Source of the DNA: Actinomycetes bacterium
GTDB taxonomy: Bacteria > Actinomycetota > Acidimicrobiia > Acidimicrobiales > RAAP-2
DNA: 23,311 nucleotides
Assembly: GCA_021777285.1 (NCBI GenBank)
Contig: JAJYDR010000015.1
Location: 3,500-26,810 of the forward strand
Direction of reading: 5' to 3'
Below the pieces are notes generated by a model, which worked only from the letters and a program-made list of their open reading frames with translations, had not been told where the DNA came from and searched no databases. How positions within the stretch are numbered: position 1 is the stretch's first letter; each line of letters begins with the position of its first letter. The translations under genes and the position numbers were made by a program. Below are positions 1 through 7,076 of this stretch, piece by piece.

Positions 1-1032
1 CTCGTCGTCGCCTACGCCATCGCCGGCACGATCGACATCGACCTGTCGAGCGAGCCCCTCGGCGTCGACCGCGACGGCCAGCCGGTCATGCTCGCCGACC
101 TCTGGCCGACCGACGCGGAGGTGGCTGAGGCCGTACGCGCCTCGCTCACCCCGGCGATGTTCCAGGAGCGCTACGCGAGCGCCTTCAGCGGCGACGAGCG
201 CTGGCAGGCGGTGCCGACGACCAACGCGATCACTTACGCGTGGGACGACGACTCGACCTACGTGAAGCTGCCCCCGTACTTCGCCGGTCTCACCCCCGAG
301 CCGGGCGTCGTCACCGACGTTGTCGGCGCGCGCGTGCTCGCCAAGCTCGGCGACTCGGTCACGACCGACCACATCTCGCCGGCGGGCAACATCCGCGCGA
401 ACGTCCCCGCGGGCCTCTACCTCACCGAAAAGGGCGTCGCACCTCAGGACTTCAACAGTTACGGTACCCGCCGAGGCAATCACGAGGTCATGATGCGCGG
501 CACATTCGCCAACATCCGGTTGCGCAACCAGCTGGCCCCGGGCACCGAGGGCGGCGTCACGGTGAAGTTCCCTGAGGGCGAGCAGACCTCGATTTTCGAC
601 GCGGCCGTCGCCTACGCGACCGAGGGTACGCCGCTCGTTATCCTCGGCGGCAAGGAGTACGGCAGCGGCTCGAGCCGCGACTGGGCCGCCAAGGGTACCA
701 AGCTCCTCGGCGTGAAGGCCGTGCTGGTGGAGAGCTTCGAGCGGATCCACCGTTCCAACCTCGTCGGCATGGGCGTGCTCCCTTTGCAGTTCCTGCCTGG
801 TGAGAACGCGGCGACCCACGAGCTCGACGGCACCGAGGTCTACGACGTGCTCGGACTCGACTCGCTCAACCGCGGCGAGATGGTGCCCCGTGTCACCGTG
901 CGCGCGACGCGCAGTTCGGGCGAGGTCGCCGAGTTCGCCGTCCGCCTTCGCATCGACACCCCGACCGAGGCCGAGTACTACCGCCACGGCGGCGTCTTGA
1001 ACTTCGTGCTGCGCCAACTGGCGGCCCAATAA
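1..1032 (+). CDS. acnA: Aconitate hydratase, C-terminal part (5' end outside window)
   Basis: The reading frame is open from base 1 and ends with TAA at 1030-1032, so this is the last 343 codons of a roughly 900-residue enzyme. Aconitase interconverts citrate and isocitrate in the TCA cycle using a [4Fe-4S] cluster. Visible C-terminal (swivel) domain motifs of the AcnA/IRP1 type are VVAYAIAGTIDIDL at the left edge, SVTTDHISPAGNI, FNSYGTRRGNHEVMMRGTF, GGKEYGSGSSRDWAAKGT and ERIHRSNLVGMGVLPLQF. The cluster cysteines would lie upstream of the window. An ATG at base 88 is internal and is not the start. A strong inverted repeat begins ten bases after the stop. Confidence 0.97.
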   Translation, partial: LVVAYAIAGTIDIDLSSEPLGVDRDGQPVMLADLWPTDAEVAEAVRASLTPAMFQERYASAFSGDERWQAVPTTNAITYAWDDDSTYVKLPPYFAGLTPEPGVVTDVVGARVLAKLGDSVTTDHISPAGNIRANVPAGLYLTEKGVAPQDFNSYGTRRGNHEVMMRGTFANIRLRNQLAPGTEGGVTVKFPEGEQTSIFDAAVAYATEGTPLVILGGKEYGSGSSRDWAAKGTKLLGVKAVLVESFERIHRSNLVGMGVLPLQFLPGENAATHELDGTEVYDVLGLDSLNRGEMVPRVTVRATRSSGEVAEFAVRLRIDTPTEAEYYRHGGVLNFVLRQLAAQ

Positions 1033-1041
1033 CCAATCGGT

Positions 1042-1091
1042 GACGATACACCTGCACCGGCGTACCCGTACGCCGGTGCAGGTGTATCGTC
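1042..1091. repeat. Perfect 24-bp inverted repeat with 2-nt centre
   Basis: The left arm 1042-1065 is the exact reverse complement of the right arm 1068-1091, separated only by CC. It starts ten bases after the aconitase stop and ends five bases before the ATG at 1097. As RNA it would form a very stable hairpin, but no T-run follows, so it is not a classic intrinsic terminator. The right arm contains TATCGT (1085-1090), the likely -10 of the next gene, and the left arm carries the mirror copy on the other strand. Terminator, operator and cruciform-forming element are all possible. Confidence 0.9.
1085..1090 (+). promoter_or_regulatory. Putative -10 (TATCGT) for a leaderless transcript
   Basis: TATCGT fits the actinobacterial TANNNT -10 and lies exactly 6 bases before the ATG at 1097. 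No Shine-Dalgarno precedes that ATG. No convincing -35 is visible. The hexamer lies inside the right arm of the 24-bp inverted repeat. Confidence 0.45.
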
Positions 1092-1096
1092 CGATC

Positions 1097-1354
1097 ATGG
1101 GCGAGCGTTCCCACGAGCAGTTCGACGACGCGGCCATCGAGGCCTTCGTATCCCAACCGGCGCAGCACGCCGACGAGGACGAGGTCATAGCGCCCAACGA
1201 ACCGCCGGTAGCGGTGCACACGACATGGCGAGCGCGTCTCACCCGCTTCTTTTTCGAGAAGAAGGCGAGCCAGTACTCCTCGATCTCCCCGCGCACGCCC
1301 GACGGGCGGCGCACCAAGCCCTTCTTCTTCAACGGCAACGGCCGTGGGCGCTAA
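1097..1354 (+). CDS. Small hypothetical protein, 85 aa
   Basis: I do not recognise a family. The ATG at 1097 is preferred over an in-frame GTG at 1040, which would translate through the inverted repeat. The protein has an acidic first half (SHEQFDDAAIEAF, HADEDEV) and a basic second half with two FFF clusters (TRFFFEKKA and TKPFFFNGNGRGR near the end), so the C-terminal part may bind membrane or nucleic acid. There is no signal peptide or clear transmembrane segment. No Shine-Dalgarno is seen; TATCGT 6 bases upstream suggests a leaderless mRNA. The 3' end overlaps the next frame by 11 bases, which suggests co-expression. Confidence 0.6.
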   Translation: MGERSHEQFDDAAIEAFVSQPAQHADEDEVIAPNEPPVAVHTTWRARLTRFFFEKKASQYSSISPRTPDGRRTKPFFFNGNGRGR

Positions 1355-1628
1355 CGCGCTTCTCCCTCGCCCCCACTACGATGACGCCCGCGAGGCGGGA
1401 CTCGTGCTTCGGGCGCGGAACCGGTTGCGCGACCGTTCCTGGAAGATCGTGGTGCTCGGCGTCCTCGTCGGCCCATTCGCCGCGCTCACCCAGGCGGGAC
1501 CGGACGCCGCTGGCGTGACCGACCTCCACCGAGCGCTCACGTCGATGATCGTCGTCGCGGCGCTGGTGCTCGTCGGTGAGGTTGCTTCGATCCTCTACTA
1601 CCTGCACGACCTTCGACGCGCGCCCTGA
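1344..1628 (+). CDS. Small two-helix membrane protein, 94 aa
   Basis: The family is not recognised. Two hydrophobic segments are visible: residues about 34-52 (WKIVVLGVLVGPFAALTQA) and about 66-86 (LTSMIVVAALVLVGEVASIL), joined by a short polar loop containing Asp, Thr and His. The N-terminus is basic (RARNRLRDRSWK), which favours an N-in topology. The start chosen is GTG at 1344, inside the last codons of the preceding gene. An in-frame GTG at 1404 would remove 20 residues and keep both helices. The overlap suggests translational coupling with the 85-aa protein, and the two may act together at the membrane. Confidence 0.6.
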   Translation: MGANALLPRPHYDDAREAGLVLRARNRLRDRSWKIVVLGVLVGPFAALTQAGPDAAGVTDLHRALTSMIVVAALVLVGEVASILYYLHDLRRAP

Positions 1629-1816
1629 ACGCCAGGGCGAGACCGCGTCTCGATACGGAATCGGTGGGCACGAGCGTGGGTTCCTTGGTTTCGCGCGTTT
1701 ATCGCCAACCGGCGAGTGCTCGTCATCCCGCTCAAGTTCGTCATGGTCGAGGACCCCACGACGTGCGATAACGTGCGACATCCCTTGGGCGTCACGAGCG
1801 TGGTTGTCACCCCGAA

Positions 1817-2335
1817 CTACCTGGCGTCGTCGCGCGACCGTTGGTCACCCGATGCGGTGTCAGCCGCGTCACTCGTTCCGGCGAGGCTCGAGCGAAGCAG
1901 GTTCAGCCCAACGAGTAGGAGCACGACCACGCCGACACCGACCCCGACTGAGATCAGGGTGTTGGAGAAGTCGCGTTCGCTCAAGCGGCCGCCGATGGTG
2001 AGGTGCGCCGAGGCGCTGAGGATGTCCCGCACGCCCGCGAGCACGCCGATCTCGAGGAACGGGCGCACCGGGAACGAGGCGGAGCGGAGCCTCCCGAAGA
2101 CCGTGTGGGCGATGTCGAGCAGGATGACCACGACGAGGATGCCATCGATCGCGTTGATCACCACGCCGGCGAAAGACCCCTGGTGGCGCAGGAACTCCAC
2201 GACGGTATGGACGAGCACCACGCTCGCCACGAGCAGCAAGCTGGCCACGATCGCGTACTCGACGATGACGATGGCCCAGCGCAAGCACCGGTCGGGCAAT
2301 GTCTCCTCGGCGTCGGCGTCGGGGAAGTTCCGCAT
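1817..2335 (-). CDS. PsiE-family (phosphate-starvation-inducible) membrane protein, 172 aa
   Basis: This is an integral membrane protein with about four hydrophobic segments: LRWAIVIVEYAIVASLLLVA, a VVHT/FAGVVINAIDGILVVVILLDIAHT region, FLEIGVLAGVRDIL, and a strongly hydrophobic C-terminal helix (SVGVGVGVVVLLLVGLNLL). The DGILVVVILLDIAHTVFG and PFLEIGVLAGVRDIL pattern resembles the PsiE family, whose biochemical role is unknown and whose E. coli member responds to phosphate limitation. The ATG at 2335 (MRNFPDADAEE) is chosen because the upstream extension of the frame is Arg/Ser-rich, overlaps the isochorismatase gene and looks non-coding. TAGGGT lies 7 bases upstream with no Shine-Dalgarno, so the mRNA may be leaderless. 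Confidence 0.8.
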   Translation of the reverse strand: MRNFPDADAEETLPDRCLRWAIVIVEYAIVASLLLVASVVLVHTVVEFLRHQGSFAGVVINAIDGILVVVILLDIAHTVFGRLRSASFPVRPFLEIGVLAGVRDILSASAHLTIGGRLSERDFSNTLISVGVGVGVVVLLLVGLNLLRSSLAGTSDAADTASGDQRSRDDAR

Positions 2336-2342
2336 CCCAGCG

Positions 2343-2348
2343 ACCCTA
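2343..2348 (-). promoter_or_regulatory. Putative -10 (TAGGGT) for psiE-like gene
   Basis: TAGGGT on the minus strand is separated by 7 bases from the ATG at 2335, in the 34-base gap after the isochorismatase gene. The spacing fits a leaderless start. No -35 is recognised. Confidence 0.35.
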
Positions 2349-2369
2349 GCGGCCGAGCGGGTGTCTTCG

Positions 2370-2921
2370 CTAGGTCCAGCGCTCGAGAACGTCGTTCGAG
2401 GACACGACCGTGGCGAAGGTTCCGTCGAGCGCCGCGAGGAAGGCCGCGTGGACTTGGTCCGCCTCGACGCGTACGCCATTGAAGTTCTGGTCTCTCGTCG
2501 CGCACGCGTCGGCCGCGACCACACAGTCGAAACCTCGTTCACTCGCGGCGCGGGTCGTCGAGTCCACGCACATGTGCGTCATCATCCCGGCGATCACCAC
2601 CTCTGTCGCCCCGATCGCCTCGAGGTGGTGAGCGAGGGTCGTGTCGACGAAGGCGTTCGGCCGGTGCTTCTCGATCACCACCTCACCCGAGGCCGGTTCG
2701 ACTGCGGGGTGGATAAGCGCGCCCTCAGTGTCGGGTAGGAAGAAGGTTGCACCGGGTCGGTCTGCGACGTGTCGCACGTGCAGGACCGGATGTCCGAGCG
2801 CGCGACAGCGCGCCAGCAGCGCTGCGGCCCGGTCGGCCGCCGCTTCGGGCCCGGTCAGCGCCATGCGCCCACCCGGGAAGTAGTCGTTCTGGATGTCGAT
2901 GAGCAGCAGCGCTGTGGTCAC
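2370..2921 (-). CDS. Isochorismatase-family cysteine hydrolase, 183 aa
   Basis: This is a soluble Rossmann-like hydrolase of the isochorismatase/nicotinamidase superfamily. The expected catalytic triad is present: Asp9 in ALLLIDIQNDYFPGG, Lys85 in EKHRPNAFVDT, and Cys118 in GMMTHMCVDSTTR, with the usual cis-peptide motif just before the Cys. Members hydrolyse isochorismate, nicotinamide, N-carbamoyl compounds or related amides, and the substrate cannot be told from sequence. The length is typical. The start is GTG at 2921; TAGCGT lies exactly 6 bases upstream and there is no Shine-Dalgarno. It is 27 bases downstream of the SulP gene and 34 bases upstream of the psiE-like gene on the same strand. 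Confidence 0.92.
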   Translation of the reverse strand: MTTALLLIDIQNDYFPGGRMALTGPEAAADRAAALLARCRALGHPVLHVRHVADRPGATFFLPDTEGALIHPAVEPASGEVVIEKHRPNAFVDTTLAHHLEAIGATEVVIAGMMTHMCVDSTTRAASERGFDCVVAADACATRDQNFNGVRVEADQVHAAFLAALDGTFATVVSSNDVLERWT

Positions 2922-2927
2922 GGGATA

Positions 2928-2933
2928 ACGCTA
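2928..2933 (-). promoter_or_regulatory. Putative -10 (TAGCGT) for isochorismatase-family gene
   Basis: TAGCGT on the minus strand, 6-base spacer, then the GTG start at 2921. This fits a leaderless transcript that begins in the 27-base gap after the SulP gene, so the gene may have its own promoter. Confidence 0.45.
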
Positions 2934-2948
2934 GCGGCGCCACACTTG

Positions 2949-4652
2949 CTACTTGTCCATGGCGTGCGTCGCGGCCGCATCCACGCTGTCGAAGTGCTTG
3001 AGGCCACGAACCCGACGATCGACGGCGTTTGCCAGTTGGCGACGCACGGTGTCGTTCGCGCGCGCGACCAGCACCTCGAGGTCCTCAGCGTCGAGGTCGG
3101 CGACGATCTCGCTGAGCGCCTGCAGGCCGGTGTAGTCGATGTCGGACATCGCGACCGCGTCGAGCACGACGTGCTTGGTCGACGGGTTCTTCGCCAACAG
3201 CTCGTGGAGCTCACGGCGAAAGACCCCCGAATTGGCGAAGTACAGCGCCTCGTCGAAAAACACGGCGAGCACGTGGTCCACGTGCTCGACGTCGTGACGA
3301 CCGAGCGGCTCCCAACTCGTGGTGCCCCGACGACGTCCGAGTTCGACCATGTGCGGGCGGGCCGAGCGCCACGTCCGCATGGCGATGGCGAGTCCCACCG
3401 CCACGGTGATGCCGAGTTCCACCCCGAGAACGATCACCCCGAAGGCCGAGACGAGCGCCACGACGAACTCGGCGCGACTCGCGCGCCAGATGGCGCGGAA
3501 CTGCTCGACCTTGATGAGCCGACCAGCGATGAAGAACAGCACACCGGCCAGTACGGCCATCGGGATCTGATGGGCGTAGGCGGCGAGGGGTGAGAGCGCG
3601 AGCGCGACGATCGCGGCAACCACGCCCGGTAGGCGCGTGCGCCCACCGGCGAGCTGGGTCACCGTGGTGCGCGGCGGGCTTGCGTCGACCGGGAATGTCC
3701 CGAGCAGCCCCGCCGCGATGTTGGCGACGCCCACACCGAGGAAATCGCGACTGAGGTCTTCGGCGACGCCGATCTCATCGGCCGAGACCCGCGAGGTCAT
3801 CGCACTCTGGGAGATGATGACGATGGCGAGGGTGATCGAGGTCGCCACCACGACGCCCCACTGGTGGACCGAGAGCCAACGCAGTCGCCACGAGGGCACG
3901 CCGACGATCACTGTGCCGAGCTCGAGGACCCCGTGGTGGTTCAGTGACAGCACCGCGGTCAAGACGGTCGCCACCACCACGGCGAGCAGCGCCATCGGCC
4001 AACGGGGGTTGATCCACTCACCGATCACCATCAGGACGACGGTGCCGAGCGCGAGCGCGAGCGGCCAGCCCTGGACGTGGGCGAGCTCGCCGGCGACGGC
4101 CTGCAGACGCGCGCCGACCGTCTCACCGCCGCCGAGGACGCCGAGTGCTTTGGGCATCTGGTGCACGATGATGATGACCCCGATACCGGCCATGAAGCCG
4201 GTGATGATGGGCGCCGAGAGGAAGTCCGCCATCCAGCCGAGGCGCAATAGTCCCACGCCCGCGACGAACAGGCCGGTCACGACCGCCGTCGCCGCGACGA
4301 GGGTGAGGTACTGTGCCGATCCGGTGACCGCGAGGTGCGCGATCGCCACAGCGAAGAGTGGCGCGATGGTGGAGTCGGCACCCACTGAGACGATCGGGTT
4401 CGAGCCGACGAGCGTGAAGGCGAGTGTGGCCGCGATGAAGGCGATCATCGCGAGGAAGGCGGGCACGCCCGCGAGCTGTGACGTCGCGAGTTGCTCGGGG
4501 ATCGCAATGGCGAGCAACGTGATCCCCGCGAGGGCTTCGCGCGGCGCGCTGACGCGCGTCACACCGCGAAAGAGGTCTCCGAGACCGTACGTGGCGACGC
4601 GCCGCGCAACCGGCGTGCGCGGCGCGGGGTGACGCTTGGATTCGTGACCCAC
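2949..4652 (-). CDS. SulP-family anion transporter with STAS domain, 567 aa
   Basis: This is an inner-membrane transporter of the SLC26/SulP family, which carries sulfate, bicarbonate or other anions. The N-terminus has the family signature region (GVTRVSAPREALAGITLLAIAIP, then QLATSQLAGVPAFLA), followed by about 10-12 hydrophobic segments including SVGADSTIAPLFAVAIAHL. A cytosolic STAS domain occupies about residues 455-555, with the DIDYTGLQAL loop at 504-513; a Thr (508) sits where many STAS domains have a Ser. The substrate cannot be assigned. The start is GTG at 4652, preceded at 6 bases by TAGGGT and by no Shine-Dalgarno. A large stem-loop (4660-4703) ends eight bases upstream. Confidence 0.93.
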   Translation of the reverse strand: MGHESKRHPAPRTPVARRVATYGLGDLFRGVTRVSAPREALAGITLLAIAIPEQLATSQLAGVPAFLAMIAFIAATLAFTLVGSNPIVSVGADSTIAPLFAVAIAHLAVTGSAQYLTLVAATAVVTGLFVAGVGLLRLGWMADFLSAPIITGFMAGIGVIIIVHQMPKALGVLGGGETVGARLQAVAGELAHVQGWPLALALGTVVLMVIGEWINPRWPMALLAVVVATVLTAVLSLNHHGVLELGTVIVGVPSWRLRWLSVHQWGVVVATSITLAIVIISQSAMTSRVSADEIGVAEDLSRDFLGVGVANIAAGLLGTFPVDASPPRTTVTQLAGGRTRLPGVVAAIVALALSPLAAYAHQIPMAVLAGVLFFIAGRLIKVEQFRAIWRASRAEFVVALVSAFGVIVLGVELGITVAVGLAIAMRTWRSARPHMVELGRRRGTTSWEPLGRHDVEHVDHVLAVFFDEALYFANSGVFRRELHELLAKNPSTKHVVLDAVAMSDIDYTGLQALSEIVADLDAEDLEVLVARANDTVRRQLANAVDRRVRGLKHFDSVDAAATHAMDK

Positions 4653-4658
4653 GACGTC

Positions 4659-4664
4659 ACCCTA
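4659..4664 (-). promoter_or_regulatory. Putative -10 (TAGGGT) for SulP gene
   Basis: TAGGGT on the minus strand, 6 bases before the GTG at 4652. It overlaps the start-proximal end of the stem-loop at 4660-4703, so the same bases may serve as both upstream hairpin and promoter. Confidence 0.4.
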
Positions 4665-4703
4665 GGCCCGGTGTCCGACCGAGGTCGGAAACCGGGCCTA
4701 GGG
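4660..4703 (-). terminator. Long stem-loop between secreted-protein gene and SulP gene
   Basis: Arms 4660-4672 and 4691-4703 are perfect 13-bp complements. An inner pair of arms, 4674-4680 and 4683-4689, adds 7 bp around a 2-base loop, with a single G/A mismatch (4673/4690). The 44-base hairpin starts six bases after the stop codon of the upstream gene, which fits transcription termination. It lacks a U-tract and reaches into the presumed -10 of the SulP gene, so an operator or attenuator role is also possible. Confidence 0.65.
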
Positions 4704-4709
4704 ACTAGG

Positions 4710-6236
4710 TCAGTCGTTCGGCGCGATGCTCACCAAGGTGAGAACGTTGTTCGACATCGTGGCCGCCACGGAGACGTGCACGCCAGTGGTGTACCCCTGC
4801 AAGGACGTGGCGTCAAAGCCTGTCGGAACGGTGATCACGATTGGGGACGCGCCGTCGCCCGGCAGGATAGTCAGTAGGCCACCGAGGTAGCTGACGAAAG
4901 TTCCGTCGATGTGCACCATGCCGGTCTGGCCACCCTGGTCGCCCTCGGGCTGCTGGACTCGGAAGCTCACCAACGTGAGTTCGCCGTTGACGAACATGCC
5001 CCTCGCGTGGACCTTCGCACCGGAGGAGATGCTCGACACGTCAATGGTTGTCGGAACCACGAAACTCACCGTCGCACCGTCGCCGGTCAGGACGACGAGT
5101 GTGCCCGTTGTGTTAAGGGTCGCGTTTGATGTTGAGACGGAGAGCACGCGACCCTCGGTCTCGGTGGTCATCGAGCCCCCGCCCTCGGACTGCTGAAGGC
5201 GGACCGAGACCACGGTCAGCGTGGTTCCCGACACCGTTGCGGTCACGTGGACGCGTGATCCGACCTGGAGGGAGGGCACCATTACGGTTGTCGGCACCAC
5301 GAAGTTCATCGCCGCCGCGCCATCACCGGGCTGGACCGTGAGGGTTCCCGCGACGGGTGGTGTCGCTGACGAGTTAGCTGCGGTGAACGAAGTGACGAGA
5401 CCCTCGGCCTGGATGTAGCCCGCACCATTCTGGTCCATGGACACACCGTCGTTGGACTGGGTCGCGGCGATGCTGTCGTCAGTGATCGTCACGAGTGTAA
5501 AGGTCCCGTTCGCGTAGGACGTGAGTAACTCCACCTGGTCGTTGGCCTGGACCGTTGGCGGGATGACGATCGACGACGGGATCGTCACCGTGGTCGTGGC
5601 ACCGTCTTCGACGTTGATCACGAGCGAGGTCGCTGAGATGCTGGCGAGCGTTCCCTCGAGACCGATGAATCCGCTCTGACCGGTCTCGGTGATCGACGTC
5701 GCGTCGAGTCCCGTTGGCTTGACGATCACGCCCACGCGGACGTCGGTGCCGACGCCGAGCGACGAGCCCGACGCGTGGCTCTGGCGACCCTTGTTGCCCT
5801 TACTCGCAACGGTCGCGACCGCGCTACCTCGGTCGACCGAGAACGTACTGCCACCCGCTGAGAGCACGAGCTGGGTCGCCGCGGTGCTCACGACGGTGCC
5901 ATGGAGCGTCGCGCGATCGACGCGGCCCTGTGCGTGCGTGGACAGTGCCTTGAACGTACCGTCGGCGAGACGTGAAGCGCGCACGGTCATCCGGGTGCCG
6001 AGTGCGACCTTCGCGACGGCGCCCGCCGTCTGGAAGCGCACGGTGTCCATCGCATTGCCCGCGGCGAGCACGAGCGTGTGCCGAGCGGTGTTAGTCGCGA
6101 CGACGGTGCCGCGCACGGTGGTCGCCGTCGTTGCTCTACTAGCGCTCGCGGCGAGCGGCGCCAGGGGGATCGTCAGTGCCAGAGCGGCCGCAAGGCTCGC
6201 CGCCCGGGCCACTGGCTTGTGGTACTTGGTTGCCAT
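4710..6236 (-). CDS. Secreted protein with six DUF5666-like beta-rich repeats, 508 aa
   Basis: The N-terminus is a Sec signal peptide: basic MATKYHKPVARAA, a hydrophobic stretch to about residue 30, then a cleavage region after ASASRA. The mature part holds six degenerate units of about 60-75 residues (about 40-100, 110-185, 190-255, 275-349, 358-429, 440-508). Each runs roughly EG.v.s......L.i..gdGA....v.vPt...v.sl..G..V.v.a...nG.ltLvsi, resembling DUF5666 modules of unknown function. The last four units are most alike. No anchor, catalytic motif or cysteine is apparent. The ATG at 6236 has a good Shine-Dalgarno (GGAGAA). A PhoP-box-like element and a -10 lie upstream. Confidence 0.85.
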   Translation of the reverse strand: MATKYHKPVARAASLAAALALTIPLAPLAASASRATTATTVRGTVVATNTARHTLVLAAGNAMDTVRFQTAGAVAKVALGTRMTVRASRLADGTFKALSTHAQGRVDRATLHGTVVSTAATQLVLSAGGSTFSVDRGSAVATVASKGNKGRQSHASGSSLGVGTDVRVGVIVKPTGLDATSITETGQSGFIGLEGTLASISATSLVINVEDGATTTVTIPSSIVIPPTVQANDQVELLTSYANGTFTLVTITDDSIAATQSNDGVSMDQNGAGYIQAEGLVTSFTAANSSATPPVAGTLTVQPGDGAAAMNFVVPTTVMVPSLQVGSRVHVTATVSGTTLTVVSVRLQQSEGGGSMTTETEGRVLSVSTSNATLNTTGTLVVLTGDGATVSFVVPTTIDVSSISSGAKVHARGMFVNGELTLVSFRVQQPEGDQGGQTGMVHIDGTFVSYLGGLLTILPGDGASPIVITVPTGFDATSLQGYTTGVHVSVAATMSNNVLTLVSIAPND

Positions 6237-6279
6237 AGTCGGTTCTCCATTCGAGTCTGCGCCAGTCGGCGACAGACGA

Positions 6280-6285
6280 ATCGTA
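6280..6285 (-). promoter_or_regulatory. Putative -10 (TACGAT) for the secreted repeat protein
   Basis: TACGAT on the minus strand predicts a transcription start near 6273 and a leader of about 37 bases that includes the GGAGAA ribosome-binding site. No good -35 is seen; the three-repeat element at 6306-6334 occupies that position, as expected for an activator-dependent promoter. Confidence 0.4.
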
Positions 6286-6305
6286 CGGAGACAATCTCAA
6301 CCGCT

Positions 6306-6334
6306 CCCGTGAGAAGCCTGTGAGTTCGATGTGA
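6306..6334 (-). promoter_or_regulatory. Three 11-bp-phased direct repeats, PhoP/PHO-box-like
   Basis: Read on the minus strand, the element is TCACATC-N4-TCACAGG-N4-TCACGGG (6328-6334, 6317-6323, 6306-6312). The 7+4 spacing matches the form of the mycobacterial PhoP site (TCACAGC-N4-TCACAGC) and of PHO boxes in Streptomyces. The proximal repeat begins 20 bp upstream of the putative -10, so it covers the -35 region. The assignment is by pattern only, and no response regulator is encoded in the window. Confidence 0.5.
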
Positions 6335-6338
6335 ATCG

Positions 6339-7076
6339 TTAGGCCGTGGTGACGACCTTGAAGCTCTCGGCCAGGCGCTTCTTGCCGAGCCCGAACCGCT
6401 TGGCCGTGGTGCGAGCCCACTGGCGCACCATCACCTCGAGATCGTCACGGTCGCCGACCTGGGAGACGTGGCGGCCCAGCGCGGCGATCTTGCGAGTAAA
6501 GGTCTTGGTGATGTCGACGGTCAACGTCGGGTCGACCGAGCTCGCGAGCCAGACCGTGGTCACCGCGTGGGGCTCGAGGCCCTCGGCGAGCAACTCGGGG
6601 AAAGCGTGGGGGTTACGAGCGTCGGGATAGACCGCGCGCAACGTGGCCTCGCCGGCGGCGAGGTGGTCGGGATGGGACGCGAAGATCCGCTCGTAGTTGC
6701 GCTCGGGACTCTGGCAGATCACCAGGTCCGGTCTTGTCTGGCGGATCACCCGTGCGATGGCCTTACGAAGTTCGAGGGTCACCTCGACCCGTCCGTCACC
6801 GAAACGAAGGAACGTGAGGTCACTCACGCCGAGCTCCTGGGCGGCAGCGCGCTGCTCGGCCTCTCGAGTCACGGCTCGCTCCTCAGGCGTCGAGCGCGAC
6901 GAGTCGCCCCCGGCGTCACCGGAGGTCACGAGGCAGTAGGAGACGTCCACGCCGTCACGGGTGAGCCGCGCGACGGTGCCACCCGACCCGAAGTCGACGT
7001 CGTCGGGGTGCGCCATCACGACGAGTGCGCGCTTGATGCGAGGGTCCTTCTTGTAGCGGTCGATGTTCGACTTCAC
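6339..7076 (-). CDS. PIG-L (LmbE-like) family deacetylase, 245 aa
   Basis: This is a zinc-dependent N-acetylglucosaminyl-type deacetylase of the PIG-L/LmbE superfamily. The zinc motif AHPDD is at residues 22-26 (VVMAHPDDVDFGSGG), and the second metal motif HPDH is at 135-138 (IFASHPDHLAAGEA). The superfamily includes MshB and Mca of mycothiol metabolism, but this protein cannot be assigned to either. The GTG at 7076 is preferred over GTG at 7106: it overlaps the helicase stop in GTGA form and has GGAGGAA (7085-7091) eight bases upstream. The two genes are therefore translationally coupled. Confidence 0.92.
   Translation of the reverse strand: MKSNIDRYKKDPRIKRALVVMAHPDDVDFGSGGTVARLTRDGVDVSYCLVTSGDAGGDSSRSTPEERAVTREAEQRAAAQELGVSDLTFLRFGDGRVEVTLELRKAIARVIRQTRPDLVICQSPERNYERIFASHPDHLAAGEATLRAVYPDARNPHAFPELLAEGLEPHAVTTVWLASSVDPTLTVDITKTFTRKIAALGRHVSQVGDRDDLEVMVRQWARTTAKRFGLGKKRLAESFKVVTTA

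Noticed and set aside
1638..1652. CGAGAC-N3-GTCTCG dyad after the small membrane gene
   Set aside because: It has only six pairs and no T-run; in GC-rich DNA this is too weak to call a terminator. Nothing else is seen in the gap 1629-1816.
1716..2738. 340-codon plus-strand open frame
   Set aside because: It lies opposite the psiE-like and isochorismatase genes, has Arg/Thr/Ser-rich low-complexity composition and no recognisable domain; it is a GC-rich antisense shadow.
3637..4632. 331-codon plus-strand open frame
   Set aside because: It is antisense to the SulP gene, whose motifs are clear; the composition is typical of a shadow frame.
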